A stretch of 64,000 nucleotides of DNA, taken from positions 47,926,001 to 47,990,000 of the forward strand of contig OX485804.1 of NCBI GenBank assembly GCA_950295325.1. The letters are read 5' to 3'. Source of the stretch: Polytrichum commune. Taxonomy: Eukaryota > Streptophyta > Polytrichopsida > Polytrichales > Polytrichaceae. A program made the translations under genes and the position numbers. Of the stretch, positions 11,541 through 24,430 are shown one piece after another (within the stretch, counting starts at the first letter, position 1; the number at the start of each line of letters is the position of its first letter). A model generated the notes under the pieces. The model made no database searches, was not told where the DNA came from, and saw only the letters and a list, made by a program, of their open reading frames with translations.

Positions 11541-14500
11541 TTCCCTAGAGTGGTGGATTGCGATAGCCTCTGTGAGAAGAGGTTAATATCAACTTGATGG
11601 TCCAATTGAAAGAAAGACTCAAGACTCCCTAATTTCTAGCGGAGGTGAGAGAAAACTACCTATACAATTAGCACCTCATTGACACACCAATTCCTAACAA
11701 AGTCGGCTTCAAGTGCCGATTTATATTTTGCAATTCTAGATTTTGCAAAATTCATGATGGGCCACTTGATTAGTCATAGGGTTTGCAGTGACACCATATA
11801 CGCTGGTATGGCCCTTGGAAGTCACATCTATTGAGACTTTCTGAAAGCTCACAAAAAAAAAAAAAAAGCAGGATATTGGAACATTTCACAAACACAAATC
11901 TACCAATTCAAGTGCATTTGGAGCTTTATGTTTAATTTTTCTTAGAATTCTTTTGAGACAGCAGCCCAAGCCAACGCCAAGATTGAAGTAAGAACTGAGA
12001 AATTTAGAGCTTCATTCACTGCAACAATCTAATTATGTGCCTCTTCCGAAGATTTGGAATGCATGATCTTTGAAATGGTGAAACTTGCATGGCTTGGTTG
12101 AAGGCTTGTTGGCAAAAATTTGGAAACTATTGTTATTGTTTTGAGGATGTTGAGCTCACCTTTGAGGGTACACTTTGTAATACATTATTACTTCGATCCA
12201 GTGCTGGCTAGTATAAGGTTAGGATTTTTTGCAGAGAATTACTGAGCAACAATTTCTTTGTGTTGAAATTTGGCGGTTTCTTGAAGGGGTAGTTTTATAT
12301 TTGGTAATCATGCACTTGCAATTAGCATCAAACATCATATTAGGTAAAATTGGACTTTTGAGAGTCTCAAATTGTTCATGCTAATATATGAACTATGAAG
12401 TTTATGGCCAACATTGCACAATAGGAGATATTAGACAAAATGGGAAACATTGGAAACAAGCATTGGGGCTCCAAAAGCATAGTTATCATCCTATACAAAA
12501 CTACGTTAATATCGTGGGTCATGAACTTGAGCGAATGCTATATTAATATAAAGTAACAAGAATGACATCATAGTACAACTAGTTTGTGGCAATAACTCTT
12601 GCTCTTATATGAGAACACACAATTTGCCAACACATGACACTATGGGCAGGTAATTCTAGAAACCATCATGTGATTGGCCCTGGCGATCAACATTAAAAGT
12701 CCACACTTCCTTGTAGGCATTATTTTACAAAGCCATGGTGTATGGGTGCGTGCTCTGCGAGAATGTTTTATATTGTTCATTACATGTAATACATCAATAA
12801 AGCATGTGTCCATTTGGGCAACATGACCATCATGCCGCCCAAGGGGACTGTAGGGAGACTATAAATGTAATGAAGAAGGTCATGAAGGAAATGGTTCAAC
12901 AATCACCTCGTACGAAGGCACATACCATTGCCCTGGTAGTTGAGAAGACTTGGGTGTTGTCTGAGATTTTGGGTTCTAAAGGTGAAACCATCGTCAAGTT
13001 TGATGACAAGAGCCATGCAGACGTAAACCATGACCTCTTCCAATGTTCGCAACCAAATGGCATTCTTCAATCTCAAAACACTTAGAAAGGTAGTATTGAC
13101 CAGATCTTGGAGCTAAAATACACTTGCTAGGTTGATTACATACATGATCATATTTTTCTAGGCTAAAATTTGCCAAAAGTGAGTAGAATTGGACTTGGAT
13201 CTAGAGTTGATATTATAAAACGCATGCAGCCTGATGGCATATTAGGAGATGTGTGGTTGATATTTGACCACATTAAGTGAATGCAAGGTTGGATAATCAT
13301 GGCATATCATGTGTACAACCCTAACTGCGGATCATTGATGATAATTATTGTTTGTAACATACAATCTTAAGATATAACATCCCACTATTTAATGTGGTTC
13401 TCCATCATAGAGCACATGAAGGTCCAAACAATCCATGAGCTTTGTTTTCGTGGATTCATGGCAAATATGGTGCAAGTCAACTATAATGCAATTTGAAGTG
13501 TATTTGAGAACAACAATCCCCTGCAACCCAAGGAAGGATTGGAAAGATCATCTAATTCTCATTGGGTGTGAAGGGTTTATTTGATTAATTAGTCGATTAA
13601 ATATTTTCTTGTAAAAATTAAGGATAAAGAAAGAGTTATAATGGGAGTCATAATAATTTTAGGTATAAAATTTGATTTAGAGATATGAGAGCTTAATCAA
13701 TGGATACAAAAGAATTAATGGTATATTATTTAGATAATGCTAAGCAATAAATCAATGCACTTCATAATATGATTAATAGATGGATAAGATAGTGATTTGG
13801 TTTAAAGACGATGATATGAAATATAAAAGTTAATTCCATAGAATCTGAGGTGACAAGATGCTAAGACAATTAAACGGGTGGACGAAAGATGACTTCACAA
13901 GTAGTTGATTTGAATCTAACCTTTAAATTAGTAAAATTTGCCTCGATAATGTAGGATTTCATTTGATGAATGTTTTTTGACATTACAAAGTCAACAATAG
14001 ATGAAGAATTATCGGATAAACGATGGTGAAACTAAGTCTTCGAAATAAACATCAAAAGCAAATGAACAGTGATAAATGCTACACCGAATCAACCGGATGG
14101 ACAGTGAGGCACAAATCAAGGAAGATGTTCATCTCCACTATTTGAGGCGATTTCATTTTTTTATAAAAAGGCTCAACTTTACCTTCAATCATCTCCTATT
14201 TTCCGACTTCACTTTTAGAAAGTCTAGGCCTTCTCTCTATCAACCTTATCTTATCTCCGGCCAACTCTCAACCTTGAGTGAAAATTTTAGTTTTTTTTAT
14301 TTAGTTTTATTATGATTAAATATTAGCATATTCAACACTTTTGGATATAATTGGTGTGAAGACTTGAAGTTGTAGTATAGTATTATAAGAGACAATGATC
14401 TCTACACATTAAATACAAATTTATTTGGTTGTGTTGATTATTGCCTCTTAAATAAGTTTATACTAGTAAAACAAAATTGAGTTATGAGATGATAATTATT

Positions 14501-16540
14501 TTTCCAAGATATTTTGATGATGAAAGATCTTGAATTAGTGAAACAGTGATAAATAATCTTGAATTCTTATTGAGTTGTTTGAGCTTCCTAGTCCATTAAA
14601 GACACCTAATTTCAAAGGCTCACCAGAGTTTATCACAACGTCCATTTTTTGCAAAGCTTAAATCATTAAATACGTCTTGAAGTTTGTTTTTTTAAGGCAA
14701 GTTATTTTGTAAGAATTTAAAATTATTTCTAAAAGTTATAGGTGTTTATGTGAGATATCCTTCCATTTAAAACAATTGACTTTAAGACCTCACCATGATT
14801 TTTTATGGGCGTTGATTTTTTTTCAAAATTTCTATTCATAAGTAGGTCTTAAATTTTTCTTTTTATACAAGTATTTTTATTATATTTTAAAATTTAAAAT
14901 TTGAATTATAAGAGTTTTTGTGATGCAACTTCAACATCTTAGTTATTTTCTTTCTCAATAAAATCTTCTACTACCTATAAATAATCATAGTAGATTTTAA
15001 GCCACATAAGAATGCATTTTAACAACCAAAATACATTAGAATAATTTAAATATTTTATTGTACAATAACTAAACTTGAATTACACTTTGAGGCATTTAGT
15101 ACAACTAATTAGATATGTTTCATTCATAAAGACTTCCAAACCTTAATCTAGTTATTTGTGACTCAAAAGTATGTATTCTTATGTGTAAAACCCAAAGGGT
15201 ACAAACTTTATCTCACATTAGAAATAATCATCATAACAACACAAAACATACATTGCAGCTCCCTATTTTAAGGAATTTAATATTTTGTTTATGAGTAAAA
15301 AATCTCAAAGATCATGGTTGAAGGCATTTTCAATAGTAAAAAAATTGGAGAGATTATTGGAAACTTTGAATTGCATATACTCAAGAAGGAGAAATATCAT
15401 GATGTATTGGCTTCAATTTTGGAATTTTAGGTTTGTCCGATAGGTATCCATCATCCGTTCAGTAAGTGGTGTTATATATTACAATGTATTTATGAAAATG
15501 TACGTGTAATGAAAATTATTAGAGTTATTCCATTGAATTATTTTCAACTTACGAGCAAAGTTCTTTGCCACACCTAGGACATGACTTTGGAAGAAGATGT
15601 TTGTATGCTGCCATGCAATCTGGTAAAGCCTATCATCATAAATGACATGTTGTGTCTGAAAAAAGAAGTGTTGATCTATTTGAGGCTATTATTGATAACA
15701 CGGTACATGCTCTTGTTTAGCACTCACACTACTCCAACTTCATAGAGAAAGGTATAATTGATACGGATCCTAATGTCGCAACCCTTGCTATGTCCCTTTA
15801 ATTATTTTGATCATTTTTCAATTCTAGGAATGGTCACAAGTGCTAGCCCTTCACATTCTACCCATGCAAATGGTTAGCTCCCCATACCGTAGACCTCTTA
15901 ACTCATAGGTTGGTGACCAACCCTCCTACACTTGCATTCATGACTCTCCCCTTGGTCGGTAGCCAATGATTAGATGTGGACTTCCATCCATGGAAGTCCA
16001 ATCTTTAGTTGATCATCGCGTTGCCGGAGCAACACTACATCAAACCGAACCATACTAGGCAACTATGTCCCCATGTTGGGCCAATGCCCGTGGAGGCTAT
16101 GCCGTTTGGCCTCCGGTGGGTTCGGTCAGCCACGCCACCTCACTCATATAAGCCTCTAGGACTTTAGGTAGGGCCCCTACCCCACTATCAAGAAACATTT
16201 TGTCTCTCTACTAAGAGTTGGGGCCAAGTAGACATTTTCCCTCAGCCATTGGGGCTAGAAGCCCCCAATAGCTTTAGACCATCATAACTTCTTCCTATGA
16301 TCTTTGATACTATCAAACAACCACTTTGTCAACATCTAATCTTTATGTAGATGCCGACGGACCCTCACTTACCCAATTAAGATAAGTATTGAGGAAGTTA
16401 TGGTTGTTCAAGCCTAGGTAGTCCCGGGTGCCAGTCCCAGGGCATTGTCCCTAGGCAACGCCCCATTCAAATTGCCATATCTCCTAGCTCACACCTCCGA
16501 TTGAGGGGCTCTTAACTATTCTAGAATTTGGATGTCATAA
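11541..16540. other. Long AT-rich stretch, no recognisable gene
   Basis: About 5 kb holding only short frames without motifs (such as 12804-13085 and 14076-14315). A poly-A run lies at about 11852. The segment 15800-16540 is richer in G+C and reads like decayed repeat DNA, but I could not assign it. Confidence 0.4.
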
Positions 16541-17068
16541 GCTACTCATAGCTCATGGCCTTACCCTCATGACTCCTAGTCTCCGTGGGTGGGAGGCGTT
16601 CTCAATGGCTTGGGCCCTCACCCACACCATAATCACTTGGGCCCTCTCACCAATGGCGGCACCAGTCCCGGGTGTCACTCCGGGGTCCCCCTTGTGCCCA
16701 TGGTGTTTTGGGCACTCTTGATGGAGAGGTGTGCAACCCCTAACAAGTTGATATTCCATGCAATTGGACGTCAACTCTTACATGCAATTCTAGCCAAAGA
16801 GATCAACAAGTACACAACAACCTTCCATGACAAAGAACCTCATTTGGAAGGTGAGCAATATTTCGGAAGCAACAAACAAAAATTAATAGATGCATTGGAT
16901 GTGGATAACAAATCTCACTGACATGTCCAAGTTAATTTTAGCAACCCCAAAGTTCCATGTGAAGTCCCCCGACCACTATCTTGTCCTTCACCTTAAGGAT
17001 TGGTTGCCAAGACCAATCCCTACTTGAATCTATGGCACATTGCCTGAACAAACCCGAATTCATGTGTT

Positions 17069-17539
17069 TTGTGCATTGCTCTGCAAACAGGTAACAAAGC
17101 AAGATGCAAGGTCAAGATTGGAGAAGTGACTTCAAATCCATACTATGAGGGGTTGTTCAAGAGTAGTACCATGGAAAAATGCCGCTTCAAAGACTTTCTG
17201 GTTTTGTCCATGTGGCAAGAAGAGAGATGTATAGCAAGTAAGACTAAATTTGCCGTTTTGCCTATGCCAATTAGACTAGAGATTTGGCCCATTAAGGAAG
17301 GTACTAACCTGACTACATGGGAGGTTGCAATACTGCAAGATGGTGGTTTCAATCTTGCTAAATTTGGACATTACCCTTCTATCGTGCAAGGTGGGCCTAG
17401 TGACAATCACCCCACTATACAACATGGGAAGAAGATTCGCCGTACAACACCATATTATCCCCATTATCAAAACATGTCTATAGCTCAAATGTTGGCCATG
17501 ATGATTTGTGAGGAAGAGAAACTTGTCCCCAGCTTCTGA
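17069..17539 (+). CDS. Unrecognised 156-residue ORF, probably from a decayed element
   Basis: An open frame from ATG at 17069 to a stop at 17539. The protein is hydrophilic, contains several Trp and Met residues (LSMWQEERC, MPIRLEIWPIKEG) and ends EEEKLVPSF. I see no signal peptide, membrane segment or known motif. Neighbouring short frames at 16589-16921 and 17572-17760 on the same strand have similar composition and may be further pieces of one broken gene, since they are separated by stops and lack clear splice sites. Function unknown; it could also be a chance frame. Confidence 0.25.
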   Translation: MCIALQTGNKARCKVKIGEVTSNPYYEGLFKSSTMEKCRFKDFLVLSMWQEERCIASKTKFAVLPMPIRLEIWPIKEGTNLTTWEVAILQDGGFNLAKFGHYPSIVQGGPSDNHPTIQHGKKIRRTTPYYPHYQNMSIAQMLAMMICEEEKLVPSF

Positions 17540-17760
17540 AGGCCAAATTTATGTTGTGACCAACCAGGATAGTGTTGCTCTTGATAAAAAAAAAACGCTA
17601 TAACTATGAACAAGTACCCGACATGCACAACTCTAGCATTGGTGTAAAGAACAAATATGTTCCCTGTAAGTACATGTACCATTTGTTATTACTGGTTTTT
17701 CATGCCAATGAAGCGGATGATGGGTTCATTCACAACAATACATACATGAAGCCCCGTTGA

Positions 17761-19300
17761 ATTGCACAAGCTATTGAATTGCGACCCTATTGTCTAGTTT
17801 TGTAGATCTAGTATGTGATGCATAGTGGTAGCATTGTTTGTCCAGTGGATTTTGTTGCCATTGATAACACACTGTATGTAGTACACCACTTTTCAAACAT
17901 GTATTTATGTGGTGTTGCCTGCATGTTGGTAGTGGCTAGGTGCAATGAATGTTTTTTTAACACATAAATACCACATGAATTTTGTGAATATAGGTCACAA
18001 AGGTGGACCTTCGAGCCATTACTGAGAGATATACAATGAACTGCTAAATTTTGAATGTGGCAATTAGAAACATGTATCAATAAAGGTTGGTTTCGTGTGC
18101 ATTAGATCCTAGCTTGTTGTTGATAGGACAATTCATATTTCATTTACGTCTCGATTCCCATCATAAGGTACATGTCACGGACTCCATGGGCAGTGCTTTC
18201 TTCCAAGGCCACTAAGGTTTGATTCCTACTACAACCAACATTGATTGAGTCTTCTCTATGTACTACACCGCTAACTCTAACCCACTAGACTCTAACAACT
18301 GCTTTGAGTCTTTGATTGAGTTGTACGGGCAACTTACTCAAAGGTTCAAAACTATATAAATGGTTTTGCTTGTTCCTTTGAAGGGTGAAATTTATTTCAA
18401 TAAAGTAGTGCATTATAAATAGAAATTTGAGGCAGTCCTAAAAATGCATTGTTTTTTTGGGAAGACATGCAAAAAATTCAAGCTAACCAAAAATATAGAA
18501 GCATGCCTATATATAGACTTGCAACACCACCAAATTAGACTTGGTGGGTCTCCTCATATGAGCTTGCTCATGAAACAGTCACTCTCACTATGTCCCATAT
18601 CATGGACAGAGGCACTGTAAAGACTGCCTTTGAGTGGTAATAAGGCTCAAGTAATGTATATAAGAACTTAATGAATAAGCTTTGGTGAAGCTCAGTGGAA
18701 GTTCAATGAAAGATTAATAAACTTTTCAGTTTAATATTGAGAAAGCTAATAATTATAAATAATTACTTTTTGAATGTCATTTTAGGATAGAGCCTCTTGT
18801 GGCAAAGCCACAATCCCTTGTTAGTAATTTTAGCATTGTGTAAGTAAAAAATAGTATTTGCCACTGAATAGCATAAACAATGTAGTAAAAAGAACCTTAC
18901 ACTAGTGCTTGAGGGACTAAAAGACCAAAAAAGATTGAATAAATGAAAAATTATGTGGATATTGTTTCATCGTCTACCAAATTTTGTGTCAAGTTCACCT
19001 CAAAAGAGACTGTGGATCCAACACAAAATGAAAGAGTTGAACCATGGCACTTCAATGTCTCAAAACCCTTCATTTATTATAAATTAATGGGTAAAAGGAT
19101 AGTAATAAGAACAATATTTGGTTGAAACACTACATATGAAAACCCATGACCACACAAAATTAGATTTAAATTGTCCATGAAATGGCCTTTGGATGAATTT
19201 TTCTAGGGCCCTCTCACATTTATGGTTATAGCCCTTGGCCATAGTGTAAAGTGGCCCTAAGGTATGTGGACCTTACATGGCTACAAGTCTGCTTAATGAT
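17761..19300. other. Non-coding stretch, no recognisable gene
   Basis: Only short ORFs without motifs were seen. The words CTAGGGCCCTCTCACA and AGTGTAAAGTGGCCCTAAGG near 19200-19260 resemble inverted-repeat ends seen again at 28660-28680 and 38285-38300, so a small hAT-like MITE relic is possible. Confidence 0.35.
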
Positions 19301-19700
19301 ACGCCTGAAATTTGATTGGCAAAGAACAAGCCTACTTATTGTTAATAATTGACACCAAAAAAACATGGTAATGTGAGATTGGACTAAGTGCTCAAAATAT
19401 GTAAACCAATATAAGTAGTAAGGTGAGTACATTGACCTAGGCATTAATTCATGTACTTACGGTTATTAGGTTCAATAGTGAAATACACTTAGGAGGGCCC
19501 AATATGACCCTTTGAAAGAGTAAGAATATCTTCTCTTTGGACTCTTATAACTCTTCCATCTCAACTCCGATTCTAAAACTAGAAATGACAATCTTCATGA
19601 CTTGCAATTGCTAATTGAATGAGACAATTCCCCAGCTGAAACAATGGTGAGAAATGTTTGTGGAGCTGGAAGTGCCCTTAGTAGGGCCACAGACCTTACA
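19300..19700 (+). repeat. Dispersed repeat family copy (GTGCTCAAAAT family)
   Basis: Contains GAGATTGGACTAAGTGCTCAAAATATG, then TAGGTTCAATAGTGAAAT, AATATCTTCTCTTTGGACTCTTATAACT and CATCTCAACTCCGATTCTAAAACTAGAAATGAC in that order, ending near TAGTAGGGCCACAGACCTTA. The same order is seen at 29490-29940, 52090-52300, 52680-52900, 53485-53740 and 58804-59045. Confidence 0.6.
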
Positions 19701-20126
19701 TTAGTTTTTCTGATGCACACAGTGCCCACATGTGGGCAATTTTCTTTCCTCTTATCTTCCTAGTGTACATGGAGTCTATTAAACAGCTTCCTCAACTTAT
19801 AGTACATTGCCCGTTGCAATGATCATGCAAGATTCTAAGCTCTATGAGACTTGTAACCCATGTTGGCTCAAATCTGACTAAACTCGATTCCTCAAAATCC
19901 CACCTACTAGTATACAGAGTCTTCCTAAAATCCCAATGCCCACAGGGGAAGGCCAAGTGGCTAATGTGATTCTCACTAAACCTGGACCATCCTTAAGCTT
20001 TCCACATGCTTCCAAATGTGAGCATTTGAATGATGAGTTCTGTATGCCCTCAGCATCAGTTATGCACATGTTGCCAAATTATACTTACTGTGTTGCTTAT
20101 CAATTGGGCACCCAACACCTTAAATC

Positions 20127-23100
20127 CTAAACTGCACATGTGGCCGGACATCCTGCAGGCTTACAAAATGGGGCCACCACAGGATTCAAGTCCAACATTG
20201 GACGCGTCGCATTGTTATTGCGAACCCAACATTGCTGACGAATTTGGCCTTGTGTTCCTGTGAGGACGTTGATTTTTCCCATCCTCCGCATGGAATCTAT
20301 AAACTGGTTAGAAAACATTGTGCTATTGAGAGCATAGGCTTGCACCAAGGCCTGAGTACGAAGGTCATTGTAAAGGTCCTGGTCCGAAGTCAATATGCCT
20401 CGACCTGCCATCAGATTCACATAGTAGAAGTTGTCAAATGTTGAAGGGGACTGCACATCCAAAAATGTTTTCAAGTTGAGAACAGCAAAATCCGTATATG
20501 TGCCATTCTGAGTGCAAAAGGAGTACAGCTCTTGGCCTAACACTGGATCGATGAAAGGGCTATTTGCAACGGCTTGATAGCGGTCCGCAAAATTTGTGCA
20601 ATGGACCTCGCCAATTGTGTGCGAGCCTACATCACCACCACAAGTCAATTGATGTCAGACTCAATCGTTTTGCATTCAACACGAATAATAAAGGCCCCTT
20701 TACACTAGTAGCACTTGAATTTTTAGAGCTAGAACTTGAAAGTGTTGAGAGTGTGAATTTGACGAGTTCCATCCAAAGCTCAAACTATTGAGAGCATGAC
20801 CTATCCTCAAGCTCTCACTAGTGTCAGCAAGTGAAAAGCAACCATGCTCAAAGTGAGATATTGAGAGGGGAATCATGACAAGCACAAAGAATGTTGGAAA
20901 GCCCATTGACTAGGACCCACAAAACGAGAGCTACAACTATCAACATTCCTAAGTGACCTCCACAATGTAGCTTACTACGTTTTGACCTAGAGTTGAAGTC
21001 GTTCCACATGGGATCCATCTAGGGGTCTAACCATTGTAAGCCTGGTGAAAAGTTCAAGCTCTCGAGTTGAAAGCTCTAGTGTAAAGTGCACTTCACTAAA
21101 CAAGTATCAGTAAATGGCCCCCGCCAATGAGAATGCTCCTCTCTTCAAGCTTTCAACCTCTCTAGTGTAAAGGTGGCCTAAGACTAAGTTACAATTAATG
21201 ACTGATGCTCTCTCTCACGCTCGATTATATCTTAAACTACTCCTCTGTCTTGTGCTCTACGCAAACTTGCACCTCAGGTGAGACAACCCTAACTGCTAGC
21301 ACCACTCAAAATATGCTACCATTGCGAGTTACAAGCTTGTATGATCAGAAAACTTGGGACTTCATAAAGTGGACACAAATTTCAGTCCTCGGACAGAAAC
21401 AAGCAAACAAGTGGCTAAAGAATTTCCTTCCACCTAGCTTCGGTCTCCACATGTTCACTCCTACAGTAATTAGGGTTAGAAGTTTAGAACCCTAATTCAA
21501 CTAAATTAGTGGTGATTACCTTCCCTGATGCCCAACACATCAGAGGTTAGTGGTGCACTCTTCCCAGCTTCCAAAACGAGTCTGAATAATCGCTGCTTCT
21601 TGGATTCCAAATTAGTCTTAGAAGCTGAGGTGCAGTGGCATTCGTCCTCACATTTCTTAACCTTAGAATTTCTACGAAAAAGGGGATATCTTCCGCGAGA
21701 ATTAATTTAGAACCCTTGTTGAACCCTAATCTAGTGGTGAGTACCTTCCCTGATGCCCAACATATCAGAGCTTAGTCACTCTTCCCAGCATCTAACCTGA
21801 TTCAGATTTGAAATGTTGCTGGTTCTGGATTCCAAATTGGCAATAGAATCTGAGGTGCAGCGGCATCGGTCCTCAGTTCTTAAGAATTTATAGGACAAAG
21901 GGGTTATGTTCGGCGAGAATTAAGTCACGGGTGTGCACCTGAGAGAGCGACGAGATCAGTTTGATCGAGCCCCACATTTAAGAAACTCTCCATCAATCCA
22001 TCAAGTTTGAGAGTGCCCGGCGGGATATTCGTGCTCGCCGAGAATGCGTAGGAAGTCAATCCGTCCCTGCGCCCCAGCTCTATTGCAAACAGGGGACCTC
22101 CTGCCTGTCAATTATCCAACACAAAACAATCCAATTCCTATCAGCTCCATGTGACTTCAAAGAAAACCTTCATATTTCTCCACCGACGCTAACCCCCTCT
22201 CCCATGCCAAAAAGATTTAGCAGAAGCTGAAAGGATCCACGTTATGACAAAGGTTAAGTATCCCCTGGCCACATGGACCGAGTGCAAACTTGGAGAAGTC
22301 CTCTTGAGGAGAAGGTCACTCTCTTATACATGCACACAGAGCCTTCCTTTCTCAACCATCCAAGTTGTTGCAATGTCTAAAGATAGGTGGGCTTTGTGGT
22401 CACTCTGCTTAATTGGACACATACACGTTTTGGACCATGAGCAAGTCGGGAGAGCCTATGCGATCACTTTGAGGAAAGAGAAAGTTAACCTTCACTTTGA
22501 CTTCTCATGACTTTTACATGATTAACCTACTTAGACATTTTCCTAACTAATGATGCAAGGGGAGTTTTTGTTCTCTTGTAGCAGAGCTGTAGAGAAACAC
22601 GTCAAGATGGCGGCCAATTTGAGAGCTCATAATCCGAGGGGAGTTATTCCGCATTCTTGACAGCTGAAATGTAGAGAAACTCATCAAGAAGAAATTGATT
22701 ATGCACCTGCTTGACAGCGGTGAGGGCGGAGAGCGACATAAGGTTATTCTTTTATGTGTGCAAACAACCATCTTCCTTTCTCAAGCATCCAATGAGTGTA
22801 GCAATGACTAAACCAGAATAACCCACTTGGCGGCCATTCATTTTCTGAGCTAATAATGCGATGGAAATTCCTCCGCTCTCAGCAGCAGAAAGTAAGAGAG
22901 AAACTCGTCAAGAAGTAATTGATTGTGCACACCTGCTTGACGGCGAAGACGGCTGCGAGCGCCATAAGGTTTTGTTCTCTAATAAGTATACACAACCGTC
23001 TTCCAGTTCTCAAGCATCTAATAAGTGTTCCACCAGCCTAACCCACTTGGCACCCATTCAATTTCCTGAGCTAATAATGCGAGGAAAGTATTTCCCAGAG

Positions 23101-23666
23101 AAGTTGAAGAAACTCGTGAAGAAATTGATTATGCTCACCTGGTAGACGGCGGCGGCGGCGGCGAGCGCCAAGATGTCAGCACAAGAGACGATTCCCGGGC
23201 ACGCAGCCTCGGCAGTAGCCTTGATATCATCAATTACACCATACTTGTCTAAGAACACGCTCTTGATCTGGTCCTTCTCCGCCAAGTTGGCCGCCGTCGA
23301 GTTCAAAAGAATCGACGCATCGCACCCCTGCGCGAAGCAATCGTGGAAGAAGAGGCGCAGCACCTTGGCAGGCGTAAGCGTGTCCAGGGCCGAGTACATG
23401 CCGATCTTGTCTGCCACAATCTGATTGAGCGACGGGCAAATCTGGTCGTAGAACCCGAATTGCAAGGGCGGATTCACATACTGCGTGTCGGATGTCGGTG
23501 GAGGCGCCCCCGCTTGCTTCAGAGTGCGACGCGGGCCGATAGAGCTCGTCATAAATTCCGCCATTGGGCATCTAGCATCTCCCTGCTCTACCGCGAAACA
23601 CAGCATGATCAAGGCCGTGACCGCCAACATTTCCTGCAAAGTTGACTTCCTCATCGTGAAGTTCAT
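20127..23666 (-). CDS. Class III (secretory) peroxidase, three exons
   Basis: Exons, minus strand: 23666-23139, 22104-21939, 20626-20127. Phases agree at both junctions and give 397 residues. Residues 1-30 form a signal peptide (hydrophobic AVTALIMLCFAV), so the enzyme should be secreted to wall or apoplast, where family members use H2O2 to oxidise phenolics such as monolignols. Visible motifs: RLFFHDC with distal His108; GCDASILL; CPGIVSCADILALAA; LGRRDG after the first junction; SGSHTIG with haem-ligand His234, split by intron 2; FDNFYYVNLM; and TSDQDLY. It is longer than the usual 320-350 residues, with a ~45-residue pro-region and a Cys-rich tail (FCKPAGCPATCAV). ATGs at 23654 or 23735 are alternative starts; the signal peptide favours 23666 or 23654. 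No frame damage, so probably functional. Confidence 0.9.
20693..21178. mobile_element. MITE in peroxidase intron 2
   Basis: The left end GGCCCCTTTACACTAG and the right end CTAGTGTAAAGGTGGCC are inverted repeats with one extra base. The element is 486 bp, non-coding and sits 67 bp from the exon 3 acceptor. GGCC(A)C ends with TTTACACTAG suggest a hAT-like non-autonomous element. The target duplication is not clear. Confidence 0.6.
21487..21930. repeat. ~225 bp tandem duplication in peroxidase intron 2
   Basis: TACCTTCCCTGATGCCCAAC occurs at 21517 and 21742. Both copies continue through ATCAGAG, CTCTTCCCAGC, TGGATTCCAAATT and GAGGTGCAG, ending in a GAGAATTAA word. The second copy ends about 10 bp from the donor site of exon 2. 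Confidence 0.75.
22541..23180. repeat. 206-226 bp tandem copies of the exon 1/intron 1 junction
   Basis: The end of peroxidase exon 1 and its donor (rc GTCTACCAG|GTGAGC at 23139) is repeated at about 22930 (GTCAAGCAG|GTGTGC) and 22704 (GTCAAGCAG|GTGCAT), with a shorter partial copy near 22580. Each copy also repeats the flanking words AGAAATTGATT, AACTCGTCAAGAAG, GAGCTAATAATGCGA and CCCACTTGG. Only the copy at 23139 is continuous with the reading frame. Confidence 0.8.
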
Positions 23667-23679
23667 CGAAATGTCGCAG

Positions 23680-24430
23680 TGACACTCGCTGGAATTATTG
23701 TCCACCTTAATCTGAACTTTGAAGTAGCCACCCACGACCTAACCTTGAGCTCAATCTCCGGCACACTTCGGGTTAAGATTCAACTGGTGCTTGTTGCTGC
23801 GGTGAAATTAAGCCCTACTTTTTGTCGAGCCCCGAATGTCCTGAACCACAATCTCGCACCACTTGCTAGAACTAATCTACCAGAATCCGAAGGCGTCCCT
23901 CGCAACCTAACCTCCTCGAGCTCAATTTCCAGCAAATCGCTTACGCTAGTGTTCCACTAATTCGGTGGACTTCGCTTGGTGCGGCTGTTGGCTGGCCTGT
24001 TGTTGGTCCTCTTGCACACTCCGCTCATCCTCTGGTAGATTAAGCCACACTTTGACTCCAAAAATTCCTGAAGCACAATATCGATCGCACCACTCTCTGG
24101 AATTGATCAATCCACCACAATCTGAAGGAAGGCTCCCACATCCGAACCTCCAGCTTAGGCGCAGGGCAAACTTCCGCTAAGTTGGGTATCCAGTAATCAG
24201 GTACACTTCGCCTGCTTGCTGGTGTCCGGTTGAAATCCACTAATTTTATAGACGCTCCGCAATGCACTGAAGCCACAATCTGAAGTATAATCTTGATTGT
24301 AACACTGCGAAAACAATCGATCGATCAATCCACCCACAACCTGTGCTTAATCAAGTCTAGCTCAATCTGAGGTACGCCGTCTTATCCACACACCATCAAT
24401 GTCCTGATCAAGTTGTACAATCTGAAGCCA
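23680..24430. repeat. Diverged repeats in the peroxidase 5' flank
   Basis: Similar segments built on CTGGAATTNNTNNTCCACC followed by ACAATCTGAAG, then TTGAGCTCAATCTCCGG or similar, occur around 23690, 23850, 24090 and 24260. The first lies right upstream of the start codon. The stretch is GC-richer than the surrounding DNA. The repeats are loose and judged by eye. Confidence 0.45.

Noticed and set aside
23230-23645. Long ORFs on both strands across the peroxidase first exon
   Set aside because: They are shadows caused by the GC-rich coding exon; only the frame with the FHDC motif is real.
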